A program made the position numbers and the translations under genes. Shown one piece after another: positions 32,770-44,190 of a stretch of DNA of 64,000 nt. Numbering within the stretch: position 1 is the stretch's first letter; each line of letters begins with the position of its first letter. Source of the stretch: Hypholoma sublateritium FD-334 SS-4 (taxonomy: Eukaryota; Basidiomycota; Agaricomycetes; Agaricales; Strophariaceae); assembly GCA_000827495.1 (NCBI GenBank), contig KN817536.1, forward strand, positions 310,001 to 374,000. Reading direction: 5' to 3'. The notes under the pieces were generated by a model, which had not been told where the DNA came from, did no database searches, and saw nothing but the letters and a program-made list of their open reading frames with translations.

Positions 32770-34785
32770 ATGCTGAGAGCGTCCTCGCTGGGCCTCAGTT
32801 TCCCTTTACCAACTATCTTCGCCCTACACCAATGTCGCAGGCTCCACGGAGTCAGGAGCAAGCTGGATCGTGTTCGAAATGGTCACAATATTGCGACCAC
32901 GACGTTGGTTGCTTTACGGTCTACGCTGCCCCAACGATCCGAATACGAAGTCGACGGAAAAACTCGCGACGTGTCTGCGATGCCAGTCTCTCAAGCACCC
33001 GAGGGGGATGGTACAACCCATACGTATCTTGCCTTGTCAGAAACTGTGGACAGCACGCCCGTACATGTGCCACATCAACCGACAACCCCCGGCGATGGCA
33101 ACCCCACGAACGAAGACCAGACTGCAGAATTCTTCGCACTCATAGAGGAGGAGCTGAAACTGGCGAATATCAACCTCGAAGAAATTTCCACCTCCCCATG
33201 GATTCCTCCTGTCGCTGGACAAACTCAGAAGAGCAGAGTTCCCATAAAGCCAGTGGAAATATCCACCTCTCGCCACGCTCCTCTCACGGCACTCATCTCG
33301 GAACTCAGAGGTGCATATCAGCAGCAAGAATCCCTGGAGGGTATCGAGGTCGCATCACAAACTCAAGCCCATTTCTCGGAGACAACCGTAGACGCGATTG
33401 TAGACACCTCAGAAGCAATGGAGCTCCCAACAGTGGACCCGTTGCCTCCGCGCGACACCGCTGCACAAATTTGGAAAAATCTTCAAATCCTTGGAACGAC
33501 TGCTACCTCCGACGAGGCGTGGAACGCATATGTCTACCTCCTCGACGTCATATCCGAGTACCCTCTCGTACAGGCGCACGTCCCGCAAATCCCATTCTCC
33601 CATCTCCACCGNTTCTGCCGCGTNCTCTCGCGCGCGCGGCCCAAAACCCACCGCCAATACCTGCGGCTGCTCTCGGTGATGACGTACACAAAACACTGCG
33701 GCGGCACTCTGCACCAGTTCGAGATCAATGCGCTGATCGACCTAGCCGGGAAGGGCCTGCGGAAGATGCAGCCGGAGACGTTGGAGAGCCAGCNGGGCGT
33801 CTTCACTGACGTCAGGGCCGGGCAACTACCAGGAGCATCGCTGTATGCGCCGGAAGAATGGCAACAGCCCGCAGGCCTGACGTTTGAACCCGACGTCGTC
33901 ACGCTGACAAGCCTGATCACCTCTGCCGCGCGTGCGGGGAATGCGATGACACTGCGTGAGCTCGTGGTGCTGATGAACAAGTTGGGGCTGACGCCGAACC
34001 GGGTGACGCACATTGCGATGCTCGCGTACTATGTGAATAAGGATGACTTTTCCGGGCTGCGTGCGACGCTGCAGAGGATGCGCCAGCTGGATCTCAATCT
34101 CCGCGTGGAAGGATTAAACGCGTGCATGCAGGCGTACAGCAAGTTGAGGAAGCTCACTGTGGTGTTTATGATCTACCGACTGCTCCGGCACAATATCGTC
34201 CCCGAGGAGTACAGGGGCAAGAACGACATCTTCGAGGCGGGTGCGCAACTGGAGGAAGAATTTATTTTTGTCGAAGCGGACGACCTGCCGGACAAAGTTT
34301 CATATACGCTGGTCATCCAAATCATGGCGTATCATGGCCAATTCCGGGCCGCCATGGAGGTCTTTCTTGACATGCTTTCCCGGACACAGGTGGAAACCCC
34401 TCTCGATTCCACCGCCGGGCCTGATGTCGACGACGAGGGCGATTTCCAGCCTACGTTCGCTGTCTACCGTGGCATCTTTATAGGTTTCTGCCGACATGCC
34501 GTCCACCCATATGAGGTCGCCAGACGCCAGGCGGACGATTGGACACTGGCCAACTTGCGGGAAATCTTCCAGCGTTTCCTTACTTTGCCGCCGGATCTCC
34601 ACCTCACGCAAGCCGAACTTTGGATCGTCATGTTTGCGTTCGCGAAAGCAAGCGACTGGGATCTAGCCGAAATGCGTGATGCGTGGATAGCCATGGACAA
34701 GAGGTTCGGTATTCGGTTGCTCAGGCCGCACGGGAACAGCGCCCTCGTCAAACTGAAGCGGAGGCTCTTCCCTGGCGCTGTATGA
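32770..34785 (+). CDS. PPR-like mitochondrial protein
   Basis: A single uninterrupted reading frame of about 671 codons, unusual among the intron-rich neighbours. The start at 32770 (MLRASSLGLSFPLPTIFALH) follows an in-frame stop at 32752. The Arg/Ser/Leu-rich N-terminus (..QCRRLHGVRSKLDRVRNGHN) looks like a mitochondrial presequence. A disordered acidic region follows, then helical repeats of PPR character: DVVTLTSLITSAARAGNAMT, LRELVVLMNKLGLTPNRVTH, GLNACMQAYSKLRKLTVVFM, VSYTLVIQIMAYHGQFRAAM and FAVYRGIFIGFCRHAVHPYE. Such proteins usually bind organellar RNA. N bases at 33612, 33624 and 33794 each affect one codon and do not break the frame. I cannot name an orthologue. Confidence 0.78.
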   Translation: MLRASSLGLSFPLPTIFALHQCRRLHGVRSKLDRVRNGHNIATTTLVALRSTLPQRSEYEVDGKTRDVSAMPVSQAPEGDGTTHTYLALSETVDSTPVHVPHQPTTPGDGNPTNEDQTAEFFALIEEELKLANINLEEISTSPWIPPVAGQTQKSRVPIKPVEISTSRHAPLTALISELRGAYQQQESLEGIEVASQTQAHFSETTVDAIVDTSEAMELPTVDPLPPRDTAAQIWKNLQILGTTATSDEAWNAYVYLLDVISEYPLVQAHVPQIPFSHLHXFCRXLSRARPKTHRQYLRLLSVMTYTKHCGGTLHQFEINALIDLAGKGLRKMQPETLESQXGVFTDVRAGQLPGASLYAPEEWQQPAGLTFEPDVVTLTSLITSAARAGNAMTLRELVVLMNKLGLTPNRVTHIAMLAYYVNKDDFSGLRATLQRMRQLDLNLRVEGLNACMQAYSKLRKLTVVFMIYRLLRHNIVPEEYRGKNDIFEAGAQLEEEFIFVEADDLPDKVSYTLVIQIMAYHGQFRAAMEVFLDMLSRTQVETPLDSTAGPDVDDEGDFQPTFAVYRGIFIGFCRHAVHPYEVARRQADDWTLANLREIFQRFLTLPPDLHLTQAELWIVMFAFAKASDWDLAEMRDAWIAMDKRFGIRLLRPHGNSALVKLKRRLFPGAV

Positions 34786-35025
34786 TTGGGGATATTGCGA
34801 CCACATACAATGCTCTGGCATTCAAATTCCGTAAGCAACGGTCTTGTATATGCATTTTCATTTCCTATCCAACGCCGGGGTTGCCCATATCACTGTCCTA
34901 GTCTAAAGGCAGTCCGCAGGCAGTCCCGTACATATTTACATCTATATTACACATCTTATTCCGTTCGTGCTCAACACATCATACCACCGAGCCGCCACAA
35001 AATTGAATTCGCATTAGATATCCGG

Positions 35026-35782
35026 TCATGCCTCGTGTGCCTTCCTCCATTCGATGTAATCTCCCCAGGTGACACTAACCCTGCTGCTCTGGTATCTCTC
35101 AAGCGTGATGCTGCGACGCAGGTCCTCTGTGATGCGCCCGCGCCACCCGGCCTTGTGGATCGCACTGTCGATGGCCTCGAGCTTGTCCCAGCCCTGCTCG
35201 GGCATGACCTCTGGGAGGTAGCACGCGCGGAATGAGTTCCGGGACGACACCTTCGGGAGGCTCGGCGTCGAGGAGGCGGGTGATGGCGTCTCTGACGCCG
35301 AACTCGCGAGAAGTGAGGGGTGCGGGAATGTTATGCTAATCCCATGCACACCGACGGTCCAGTCGAGGTACGACGCTGCGGGCTCGAAGTCGGTGAGGAG
35401 CGAGACGCCGCACTGCAGGCGCTCGAGCTCGCCGCGCTCGATCTTGTTAAAGCGCGTGTCGCGGAACGCGCTGATGAGGGCGTATTCTGCGAGCCCGTCG
35501 TGCAGCGGCATCGGGGAGAAGTTGCCAATGCAACCGCGCAGATGCCACTCGCGGCCCTCGCGCTTGTTCCAGGTCACGAACACCGGGCTGGGCTGATTAG
35601 ATGGGCGGCCGATTGTGGGATCGCGTGTGCACTCACTATTTGTCGTCCGGGAAGCGCGGGGCGATGGGCGCGGCGTGCGTGAGGCTGCAGTACAGGGTGT
35701 CGAAGGCGTGAAAGGCGTGCTCGCGGGTGCACGCATCGTCCTTGGGCGCGGTCAGCGCTGGCTGCGGCGGGACAAGCGACAT
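35026..35782 (-). CDS. AMMECR1-domain protein
   Basis: The start at 35782 gives MSLVPPQPALTAPKDDACTR; a short intron in the 35.6-kb region separates PIAPRFPDDK from PVFVTWNKREGREWHL. The signature of the family, LRGCIGNFSPMPLHDGLAEY, is intact and is followed by ALISAFRDTRFNKIERGELE and SLLTDFEPAASYLDWTVGVH. The C-terminus (CYLPEVMPEQGWDKLEAIDS, SRVSVTWGDYIEWRKAHEA) also matches. A Ser/Pro-rich loop (SSASETPSPASSTPSLPKVS) is inserted before the last part. Proteins of this family are conserved in all eukaryotes and archaea. The biochemical role is not settled, and a link to tRNA or ribosome function is only suggested. The length of about 235 residues is typical. Confidence 0.9.
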
Positions 35783-36482
35783 GTTGATGGTATATTTGGC
35801 GAAATGGTATTGGGTGGGTACCGCCGTCGGGGTATGCAAAGCGTAATGGTGGTCAGACGATGGCACCCGTGGGCTTATAAGCACGCAGTGGACTATACAT
35901 GAATCCAAATAGACCCGAGGGTAGTCATCGACGAGGGTCCGGCACAGACGCCGGTACAACTACAGAGCCACGCCCGATTTAGACCCATCGATCGAGCACT
36001 CATTTTGCTGTGCTGCGAGATAGAGGTTGAAAGATAAGATGCATATCCTACGACGCGCCCTACGGTGCGGACATGGGGTACTAATAGATCTGTAGATATA
36101 AAATAGACAAAGGCCTACAGGAATGGGCACGCAGCTGGAGCCGGAGGGGAGCAATGGCAATAGTGGTTTGGGCCATCGAGCGGGAGTGTGGGGTTCAGGC
36201 GGGCATAAGTCGTGACATGAAGCAGAAGGGACATGGGGGTAGTGCTAGAGGGAAAGCAGAGGGAAAGAAAATGAACATGGGCCGAGACAGATGTGGAGAT
36301 GGTATCAGGGGAAAATGAGTGAGACAAGGATAGATGAGCGATCGAGAAAAAAACACGGAAGGAAGCAAATAAGTCAGACTAAATAGGAAGCAGAGAAGAC
36401 GAAAGGGGGAGGATACAAGACGGTGGAGAGATAGATGAAAAATGGGGCTGGGAAGATGACCCGCGCCGCCACATGGCAGGTG
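35783..36482. other. intergenic region
   Basis: AMMECR1 upstream region (left) and the Rab gene 3' UTR (right). It is A/G-rich on the plus strand from 36220 to 36450. No gene is seen. Confidence 0.5.
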
Positions 36483-37843
36483 CTAACAGCAGGCCCAGCT
36501 GCCTGACCGTTGAGGTTTTTCCTGCGCGACGTCGCCGGCTTGGTCGGGCCATGTCGACAGACTGTCGCGAGTCAAGAAAACGCTATCGCGCTTCCTTAGC
36601 TCATTTTCCTTCTCAATGATATCCTTGCGGACTATAATTGCGGAAATAAGATGCTCGAATAAGTTTTGAATACCTGGTGTCAATGATTAATTATATTACA
36701 AAAGCGGGCTAAAGGGCGAATAAGCAACGCACCACTGTTGTCTTTGGCAGATACCTCGAAGAGCTCCATGCCCTTGCTCAAGCCCCACTCGTCGGCATCC
36801 TCGTCGTCTTCGGCCTCTTCCTCGATGCTGTTACTGCTGTTATCATTATGATCATTCCAGCCAAAATGGGAGCCAAATCGGGAGGACTGGGGTGTTCGGG
36901 TGCCTGCGGTGCTGTTGGTGGTGGACCGGCTGAGGGAGCCGGTTGCGCGCGGCCGGATTTGGGCGGCAGTCTTGCTGCGCTGGAGAGCCGAAGAGCGATT
37001 GGGGGGGAGGTCAAGATAGGCAGGGCCCTCGGGTGATACGGGCGGCGTGGGGGTGGCGACGAAGGGTGGCGAGCGGAGACCCGGGAACGAGGTGAAGCGT
37101 GGGCGAATGTAGGACAGGGTAGACGGCGTCGGCGGTGGTGGGGGCGCCGGGGGCTTGGGAGGCGGAAACCACTTGTGCAGCGAGAGGCGGGCGAGATCAG
37201 AGGTGACCTGTCGATGGTGGTAAAGATCCGCCTTAGAACCAACGATGTAGATGATGAGGTCTGGCGGACAATTCTTCTTTAGTTCTAAGCCCGGAGAGGC
37301 GTTAGCAGCGATCTGATGGAGCCGAATTAAATCAGCGTACCTTCCAGCCATCCGCGAATGTCCTCGAATGTGGATGCGTTGGTGATATCGTACAACAGGA
37401 GGGCCGCGTTAGCACCTAGCAAGCATTATTCAACGGGCCTCCTGAGCAGTGAAAACCCTGGACACACCTCGGTAGTACATGGGCGCCTGGGCGGATGGTA
37501 AGCGGAATGGAGACGGGTGAAAGAAGAGGCAGGCGCACCATGCTCCTGAAGCGCTCCTGGCCAGCAGTGTCCCAGAGCTGCAGACGGACTTTGAGGCCGT
37601 GCACGTAGACCTTTTTCGTGACGAAGAAGGCGCCGCTGGTGGAGGTGGTGTTCTTGGGGTCGAATTTGCCCTGGGTGTAGCGGTGCAGGAGACTTGTTTT
37701 CCCGACGCCTGTGGCACGGAATGAGCGGCGTGCTGGCGGCGGGGCGCGGACGTACCAGAGTTGCCCATGACGACAATCTTGCTGTCGATGCCATTGTCGA
37801 AGCGCGGGCGGGAGTAGGGGTCTGGGTCGGCGTAGGTGTCCAT
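36483..37843 (-). CDS. Rab-family small GTPase with a large insert before the G5 motif
   Basis: The start at 37843 gives [20 protein letters not shown]. Ordered motifs: P-loop [14 protein letters not shown] across an intron, effector region [21 protein letters not shown]3 [12 protein letters not shown], then [21 protein letters not shown]4-like IVGSKADL and G5 EVSAKD. The end, GSWACC, is a double-Cys prenylation signal. APMYYRGA resembles the Rab5/21/22/24 group. About 120-140 residues of Pro-, Ser- and Asn-rich sequence ([20 protein letters not shown] onward, with an acidic [12 protein letters not shown] end) lie between G4 and G5, giving about 363 residues rather than about 210. An upstream ATG at 38005 followed by a GTGAGT donor could add a leader exon. 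Confidence 0.85.
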
Positions 37844-38027
37844 GGGGACGAAGAGAGAGGGACTTGCCCGAGCCGCTTGGGCGTTCAAAGACAAGGAACG
37901 GCCGAGCACCAAATCGAGATTTGTGCCCCTGACGTCCCGCGTGGGACTCACTCCCGTTAAGGCATTCTCGGCGGATGTGAATGTGGCATCATCATTCAAA
38001 CACATGGACTAGGCTACAGTACAATCC

Positions 38028-38740
38028 CTACTCCTGCGACACAACCGGGAACTCGAATACAACATCCTTCCCTGTCAGGCGGCGGTATACAGATGAGAAC
38101 GAGTCGAGCTTGTACTCCAGCGAGGTCGCGTCTTTTGAGTCGAGCAGCCTGGATATCTCCATTAGCCGCGTTCGCTATCGCTGCATTTCCATGCCACTCA
38201 CACTTTCAACAGCTTGGAGCCGTCAACGGCAACACGGGTCCTCTTGCCAACAATCTCGGTGGGGAAGACGAGGTCCTCGAGGATCTTCTCGTGGACGCTG
38301 GTGAGGGTGCGGCTACGTGGGCGCTTCTGTAAGACGCGCGAGTTGCGGGTGGGCCTGCGGAGCATCCGGCGCTGCGCAATGAAAACGACGTGGCGGTCGG
38401 AGAATTTCTTCTCGAGCTCGCGAGTCAGCCTAGATAAATTTAGTACCACTGTCAATTATCCAACTGCAAAATATATTGAGCTTCCGAAGGCTCACCTCTG
38501 CTGGATCTTGTGGAAGGCCTTGAGTTGGGGGACGGGGACGAAGATGACAATCGCCTTCTTGCCGCCACGGACATCGACCTCGCGGGCAGCAGAGATCTGG
38601 AGCGCGCGGAGCTCGGTTTTGAGTTCGGGGACATTGTTTTCGAGGTCAATCAGAGCCTGGGCGACGCTGGTCTCGGTCTCATCGGGAGGCGTGGTGGGGG
38701 CGTTCGCAGTGCGCTGAATCTTGGAGGTGATAGTCGACAT
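38028..38740 (-). CDS. RPS7: 40S ribosomal protein S7 (eS7)
   Basis: A eukaryote-specific small-subunit protein. The start at 38740 gives [20 protein letters not shown], then [39 protein letters not shown], an intron, [40 protein letters not shown] and [20 protein letters not shown]. The last exon ends EFPVVSQE with a TAG at 38028. A donor-like GGTGAGTCG near 38895 suggests an intron in the 5' UTR, common for ribosomal protein genes. The length of about 195 residues is normal. It sits 185 bases upstream of the Rab gene on the same strand. Confidence 0.95.
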
Positions 38741-39712
38741 CTTGATGTAGTGCCCTGTACAACGTCCAGTCAACATCCAAAGTCGATTTGCTCCATCCAT
38801 CCCAATTTCGCCGCCCATTCCTTCCTGATCCCTTCCAGCCATCCGTTTCCATCCTACACGCGTATCGGGCCACAAAATAGCAGAGATTCGACTCACCAGA
38901 CCTTTTGACGACGGCGACGACGGCGAGTAGAGACTTTCTTGACACCGAGTCGAATTGAATCACAACAACTGCAAAGACCCCCGGCCGGCACGGCCCTGTT
39001 CCGGCGCCGGTCCCCGGTCCCGGAGACCACTCATTTATCCTCCAGCGCTAAAGTTGGTCTCCGCCACAACATTCATTCTGTTCTGCGGTCGGGGCTGCGG
39101 AAACACCGGCCTTCTCAATTGCATTCTACGAGAATGAACAATCTTCGCAATCGCTCCTCTGACCCCAATCTCTACGAATGCGTAACCGCACTGCTCGGGC
39201 TACCAGTTTCTCGGCCTGAGTGAATGAACCAACAGACAAACAGTATCCCCGGAACTAGAACATTGCTCATCTTTACGCCTTGGTGCTGGAGAATCCCGTA
39301 ATCTGCATTCTCCATCTCCGCAGACTATACATAACTTCATACAAGTCAGCGTTGATGCTCGTTCAGGCGATACCTAGCGCAATTACTGAGCAACGAGCGT
39401 CTTCTGTCTTCCCTAATTCTGTTATCTATGAACATCTGTGCATCGGCGTCGGCCGCAGTTCGACATAGAAGTCAAAACCAGTCTTGCATGTTTTCATGTG
39501 CCTACTTTCTCTCACCTTATCGAGTTTTTAGGCCCCGGCACGTCAGTCAATAGCGACACGGTCTTGATCCGAAGGGTCATAACCAGCGGAAGGAGATATT
39601 GACTTCTTGAAGAGATATTTCTGCACTTGAAGTCGCATCTCATATGTCATTAAAAGTAACCTCATGACCATTCATATCGTTAGCTTTTAGTGAATGAGAA
39701 GTTCCCATATCC
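38741..39712. other. intergenic region between RPS7 and CNS1
   Basis: The RPS7 leader and promoter are on the left (with a probable 5' UTR exon near 38900-38940) and the CNS1 3' UTR on the right. A GC-rich block lies at 38975-39040 (CCGGCACGGCCCTGTTCCGG). No separate gene is seen. Confidence 0.5.
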
Positions 39713-40981
39713 TCATGCAGATTCCTCTCGTGTTTTTTTGTACTGCTCGATCCATTTCGTCTCCTCAGCCCCCTTCGGCAGAACGACAAACGATAGACAT
39801 CCGTCCTTGATCTGCAGTCCATCCATTGGCTCCCCTTCCTTCGCCTTCGCCGCATTACACACATCCCGTAACGTCATTTTCTTCCCCACTTTTAGCAATC
39901 TCTTGCGATACGTCGGCGCATATACTACAAGATTCCCAGCGATGTATTCGCCCTTCTTATCCCATTCGGGCGGTGGCGCCTGTGGTGGAAACATCACCTC
40001 GATGTGTGCCACGAACGTCGTATCTTCCACAAAGTCAGAGATGATGTCGGAGGTAGCGTGTTGGGGGTATAAAAAGAACACGGGAAGGACGAGAGTAGAC
40101 CCAGTGGGATCGTCGGTGTCAAAATGCGGCGCGACTGGAGTCACACTTCCACCGGGTTTGGTGAATATGATAAGATTGCGAGCCTAGTGGGTTAGACTGG
40201 AGATTAGCGATTGTTTTCGGCCAGGGTGCGCGTATTCTTTCATACCCGGAGTGCGACTTTCATCGCCAATTTGGCGTCTTCCTCCTTTTTGATTCGCGCT
40301 TGCTTCTCGCGCTCCACTCGATCGAACTCTGCCTTCAACTTGAGTCCGCGCTGCTGGATCGCCTTCACTGCAGCATTATTCGGGTCGTACGAGAGGCAGC
40401 GGCTGCAGCAGTCCTCCGCCTCGTCGAAGCGTCCAAGGCTGACGAGAGCCGTGGCCGAGCGATAGAATGCTTTCGACGATTTGGAGTTGACTGATAACGC
40501 CTTTGAACAATCCCTCAGCACCGATCCGTAGTTTTCTGGGCGAGGGGAATCGGATAAATATACTCTCGATGTTCAGTGGGAAAACGCGGCCTCACGGAGT
40601 TCCAGGTTACACGCTGCTCTGTTGCATAGTAGGGCTTCGAGAATAGAGTTGTCGGAGGGTTTCGCGTCGACACCTTGGGTATAGAAGCCCAGCGCTTCGC
40701 GATACCTCTTGCCGACGAAGTACTCGTTGCCTTGCTCCTTGAAATTCTGGGAAACCTCTGCAGAGATTCAGCAGGCGCGCGAGAGGAGTGTGGGGCAGAG
40801 CATCTCACCCACCATCCGGAGTTCCCTCGTAAATCAGACTTTGCAAAGCGGAGAGTGTAGTGTCGTTTGCGTCGTCGTCCGGTAGCGATTTCATGAATAG
40901 CGGGACCGAATCGAAGGCGGCCAGAGCCTCAGCCTCCGTTGGCATTGGTCTTTGGGTAGGACCCACTAATGGAACAGACAT
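39713..40981 (-). CDS. CNS1: Hsp90 co-chaperone Cns1/TTC4 (TPR protein)
   Basis: Cns1 binds the C-terminus of Hsp90 (and Hsp70) through a TPR carboxylate clamp, and is essential in yeast. The start at 40981 gives MSVPLVGPTQRPMPTEAEAL, then AFDSVPLFMKSLPDDDAND, the typical N-terminal segment. Three TPR units follow across introns: AQNFKEQGNEYFVGKRYREA, EALLCNRAACNLELRNYGSV and SSKAFYRSATALVSLGRFDE. A linker helix (RGLKLKAEFDRVEREKQARI) leads to the C-terminal wheel domain: VTPVAPHFDTDDPTGSTLVL, FVAHIEVMFPPQAPPPEWDK and LSFVVLPKGAEETKWIEQYK. The protein ends REESA at 39713. The length of about 370 residues fits the family. It is head to head with the fasciclin gene. Confidence 0.93.
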
Positions 40982-41515
40982 GCTGTAAGCTGTAGCAGAG
41001 GTGGCGGTCGTAGATCGCAATGGTTTGACGGCGGGTCATGTCGATGATTTTGCTGAGCATCTTATCTTATCGTCCGGTAACTTCCGATGGGCAAGTATCA
41101 GCGCGACCTTCGCCTCTTCACCGGTTTTCTCAACGTCCATCAACGCACGGCTGATAATAGCTTTATTAAATGGCGCCTCAAGTTTTCGGCTTCACGGAAG
41201 TAAGTTCTATTTTATTTTATTTTATTACCAATAATTCTCAGCTAATAATATTGCCCACATAGTGCACGCATGAAAGGCGTGCAGTACTCTGCATTCACTG
41301 AGCTGCTAGATTTTGGAACTGAAACCTCTGGCGGCGATTCTGCATACCATTGCGTGATGTCATGTTTTATTTCATCATCAAGGCCTAGCCACGCTCCCTC
41401 CGCAGTTTAGGGATCGGTTGTCATCCGTTGTTTGGCCTGCTCCGCAGCAGTGAGGGCCTTAAACCTCGTTCTCGCTGTCTCTGTTTGACATCCACCTCCC
41501 GGAGTTGCCAATTCA
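40982..41515. other. divergent promoter region, CNS1 / fasciclin gene
   Basis: A shared upstream region of 534 bases. It contains a short TTTTA repeat (TTTTATTTTATTTTATTA, about 41212-41228). No gene is seen. Confidence 0.5.
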
Positions 41516-43951
41516 ATGCACCTCAAAGCTTTCTCAGGCTGGCTGCTTTTAGCGCCCGTTCTGGGGTCCGCACTCGCAGCCCACACCGAACAAGAAGTTT
41601 TTGCAGGGTGGGATTCTCCTCTTGAAACGCCGGGGCAGGTACCAATTGGAAAACCCCACCGTCCCCAGCATGAGGCGCCTGCTGAGTCTACCGGTACAAT
41701 TTACCAAACCCTTGCCAACGATACTAAGTATGGGTTTTTGTACTGGATTTTGCATGCATCCCACGCTTATACGAACTCAACAGGTTTACTTTGATCACCA
41801 AAGCGATCACCTTTGTCGAGGATATAGGCGCACTTCTCAATGACTCGTCATCGACGTATGTCAACTCCATATCAACGTTAAGGTCATTCACTGACTAGTT
41901 TGTGCAGGGTGACTTTCTTTGCTCCCCCGGACGCAGTCTTGCGGCCTCCGCCTGGTTCTTCGCGTCCGCCTCCAAAGAATCTGACCTCGTTCGATGGGGT
42001 CAGTTTCACGGAAGGGGACGACGATTCCTTGTTGGCTTTAATTTCTCAATATCGAGATCTCGCCGAAGTTGCTCCTCTGCTTGAGGAATTGGATATTGCT
42101 GGAGGAGAGGACGATGACAAACGAAAGAAGATATTCAAAATTATTTTGCGCGCAATCCTGAGCTACCACATCCTGCCAGGAACTGCGTACGGCATCCCTG
42201 AGTTGACCAGTAACGTAACGTACCCCACGCAGCTTCGCATTCCAGGGGCTTTCGGAGGAGAACCTTTACGTCTGAGGGTCACTCAAAACGTTGTCCCGCC
42301 TGCAGTTTATGTAAACTTCTTCACCAAGGTTATTCGTGATTTCAAGGCAACCAATGGTAACGATTCTGACCCTTTCATTCTCTTACTTCAACTGACCGTC
42401 GACACAGGTATCGTTTATGTGGTCAACCATGCTCTTCTTCCTCCTCCTTCTGTCTTCCAGGAGTTATATCTGATTCCCAAGGTCTTCGCAACTTTCGTGA
42501 GTCATCATTATATCGTATTCATCTCGCCGCTATAAAACTGTTCTTCAGACGTCGGCTTTGCAGCGATCCGAGCTCACGGATAACGTTGATCTGCGCTATG
42601 TTCACGGTCACGGCCTCGAGGGCACTCCCCTTGTCACCGTATTTGCCCCAACCAACCGGGCGTTTGAGGCTTTGCCAAAGAAACTTCAGATATTTTTGTT
42701 CTCGCCCTTTGGAGCGAGAGTGTTGAAGAAATTGCTTCAGTTCCACATCGTCCCGAATGCAGTGATTCATTCAAGTGAGCACGCTACTTCTCAATCTTTA
42801 CACGTCCATCTAACGGCCTATTAACTGTAGATTATATCCACGGTGAAGGAGTCGCGGAGGGTTTAGATGTCGATGGCCAGCCCACTCGCGAGCAGTACGT
42901 TCCTTAAAACAATCGTTTATTCGCACGCCACTTACCAATTGACATTTCCAGCCTGCCAAAGTTCCCAGTTCATGTGAAACCAGTGTTTTCTCGCAATCTC
43001 ACTCTAGACACGTTGTTTGAAAACCACACCCTCGATGCGCACATTGTCCAGAACGAGGTCTCATTCCCCGCTATTCCTGGCCACAAGAAGCCTTCCATAA
43101 TCAGCACTAAGATATTCGTAAATGGTGGCCGCCCCGCAATCATAACGGACGTCGTCAGCTTGAATGGCGCTATCCATGTGATCGACAGGCTGCTCGACCC
43201 TAGGAAACAACACCATAAGCACCACCATAAGCACCATCGTCATAGTCATCATCACGAACACCCCAATCCCCACTTCCATCCCGATCACGACCACCACCGA
43301 GGCGTCGATCTTGAGCCGCTCTTTGTTGGTTTGAATGGTATCCATAATGGACCCCCGGACGGGCATCCGGGTGCTCGTTGGGGTCACGGAAAAGGACCCT
43401 CAGAGCACGGACCTGTAGACCACCACGATGAGCATAGGTTCGAAGGCAAACACGGCGGGGAAGGACATAAGCATGACGGCCCACAAGATGAGCATAGGCC
43501 TGAAGGGAAGCTCGATAGGCATGTTCATGGCGGTAACCACGATGAGCACAAGCGCGAAGGGAAGCACGACAGGCATCTGTTTGACGGTCACCGTGATGAG
43601 CACAGGCGTGAAGGGAAATATGACAGGCATCTGTATGACGGTCCCCACGACGAGCACAGGCGCGAAGGGAGACCCGACAGACGTCTACATGACGGTCCTA
43701 ATGATGAGCACAGGCGCGAAGGAAAACACGACGTCCACGCGCATGACGGTCCCCATGATGAACATAGACGCGAAAGGAAGCACGATGGCCATAGGCGCGA
43801 AGGCAAACACGACGGACCGCATGAGGAACGTCCATCTGGAGATCCTCACGGTCCCCCGAGGCATCCTCATGAGTCCTTCGAAGCGGAGGCGAGGCACGAC
43901 ATTTGGGCGGATTGGGAGAGTTGGTTGCCTCAATGGGCGGAGCAAGATTAA
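41516..43951 (+). CDS. secreted fasciclin (FAS1) protein with His/Asp/Glu-rich tandem-repeat tail
   Basis: The start at 41516 gives a signal peptide (MHLKAFSGWLLLAPVLGSAL). The mature part carries two FAS1 domains: the first with FTLITKAITFVEDIGALL, TVTFFAPPDAVLRPPPG and AILSYHILPGTAYGIPELTS; the second with ELTDNVDLRYVHGHGLEGTP, LVTVFAPTNRAFEALPKKLQ, KKLLQFHIVPNAVIHS and GAIHVIDRLLDP. FAS1 proteins act at cell walls and membranes in adhesion. After residue RLLDPRKQ a His-rich stretch (HHKHHHKHHRHSHHHEH) precedes seven repeats of 18 residues of the form PHDEHRREGKHDRHLYDG. The C-terminus is Trp-rich (DIWADWESWLPQWAEQD). No GPI signal is obvious. The tail is highly charged and could bind metals. 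Confidence 0.9.
43427..43830 (+). repeat. 54-bp coding minisatellite
   Basis: GATGAGCA-type repeat starts occur at 43427, 43487, 43541, 43595, 43649, 43703 and 43757: one interval of 60 bases, then five of exactly 54. Each 54-base unit encodes 18 residues of the fasciclin protein tail. The last units are shortened and degenerate toward 43830. Confidence 0.92.
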
Positions 43952-44190
43952 ACCTGACCGGTGACCTTCCGAATCTATATGCATTATCCTCCTACGTATC
44001 GTGTTCGTTCGGACAAGCTGTTATATAATTTCTACCATCGTTATGTGCTTCAGGACTCCCATTAATTCCATTATTTTTTTACTCTCAATCTTTAACGTCA
44101 GCTATCAATATCACTCGAAAAGTTGGACCAACAATATTTGAAACTTTATTTTGGATGGAATTACAATAGAAATACAGTATGGGTGGGCAG

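Noticed and set aside
33612..33794. Possible pseudogene due to N bases in the PPR-like gene
   Set aside because: Each N changes only one codon and the frame stays open on both sides; this is base-calling uncertainty.
43427..43830. Regular repeat that could be mistaken for a CRISPR array
   Set aside because: Units are contiguous, in frame with a protein, and have no distinct spacers; it is a coding minisatellite in a eukaryote.
43428..43964. Long alternative frame through the fasciclin repeat
   Set aside because: A 54-base repeat keeps all frames open. Only the frame continuing from the FAS1 domain has domain support.
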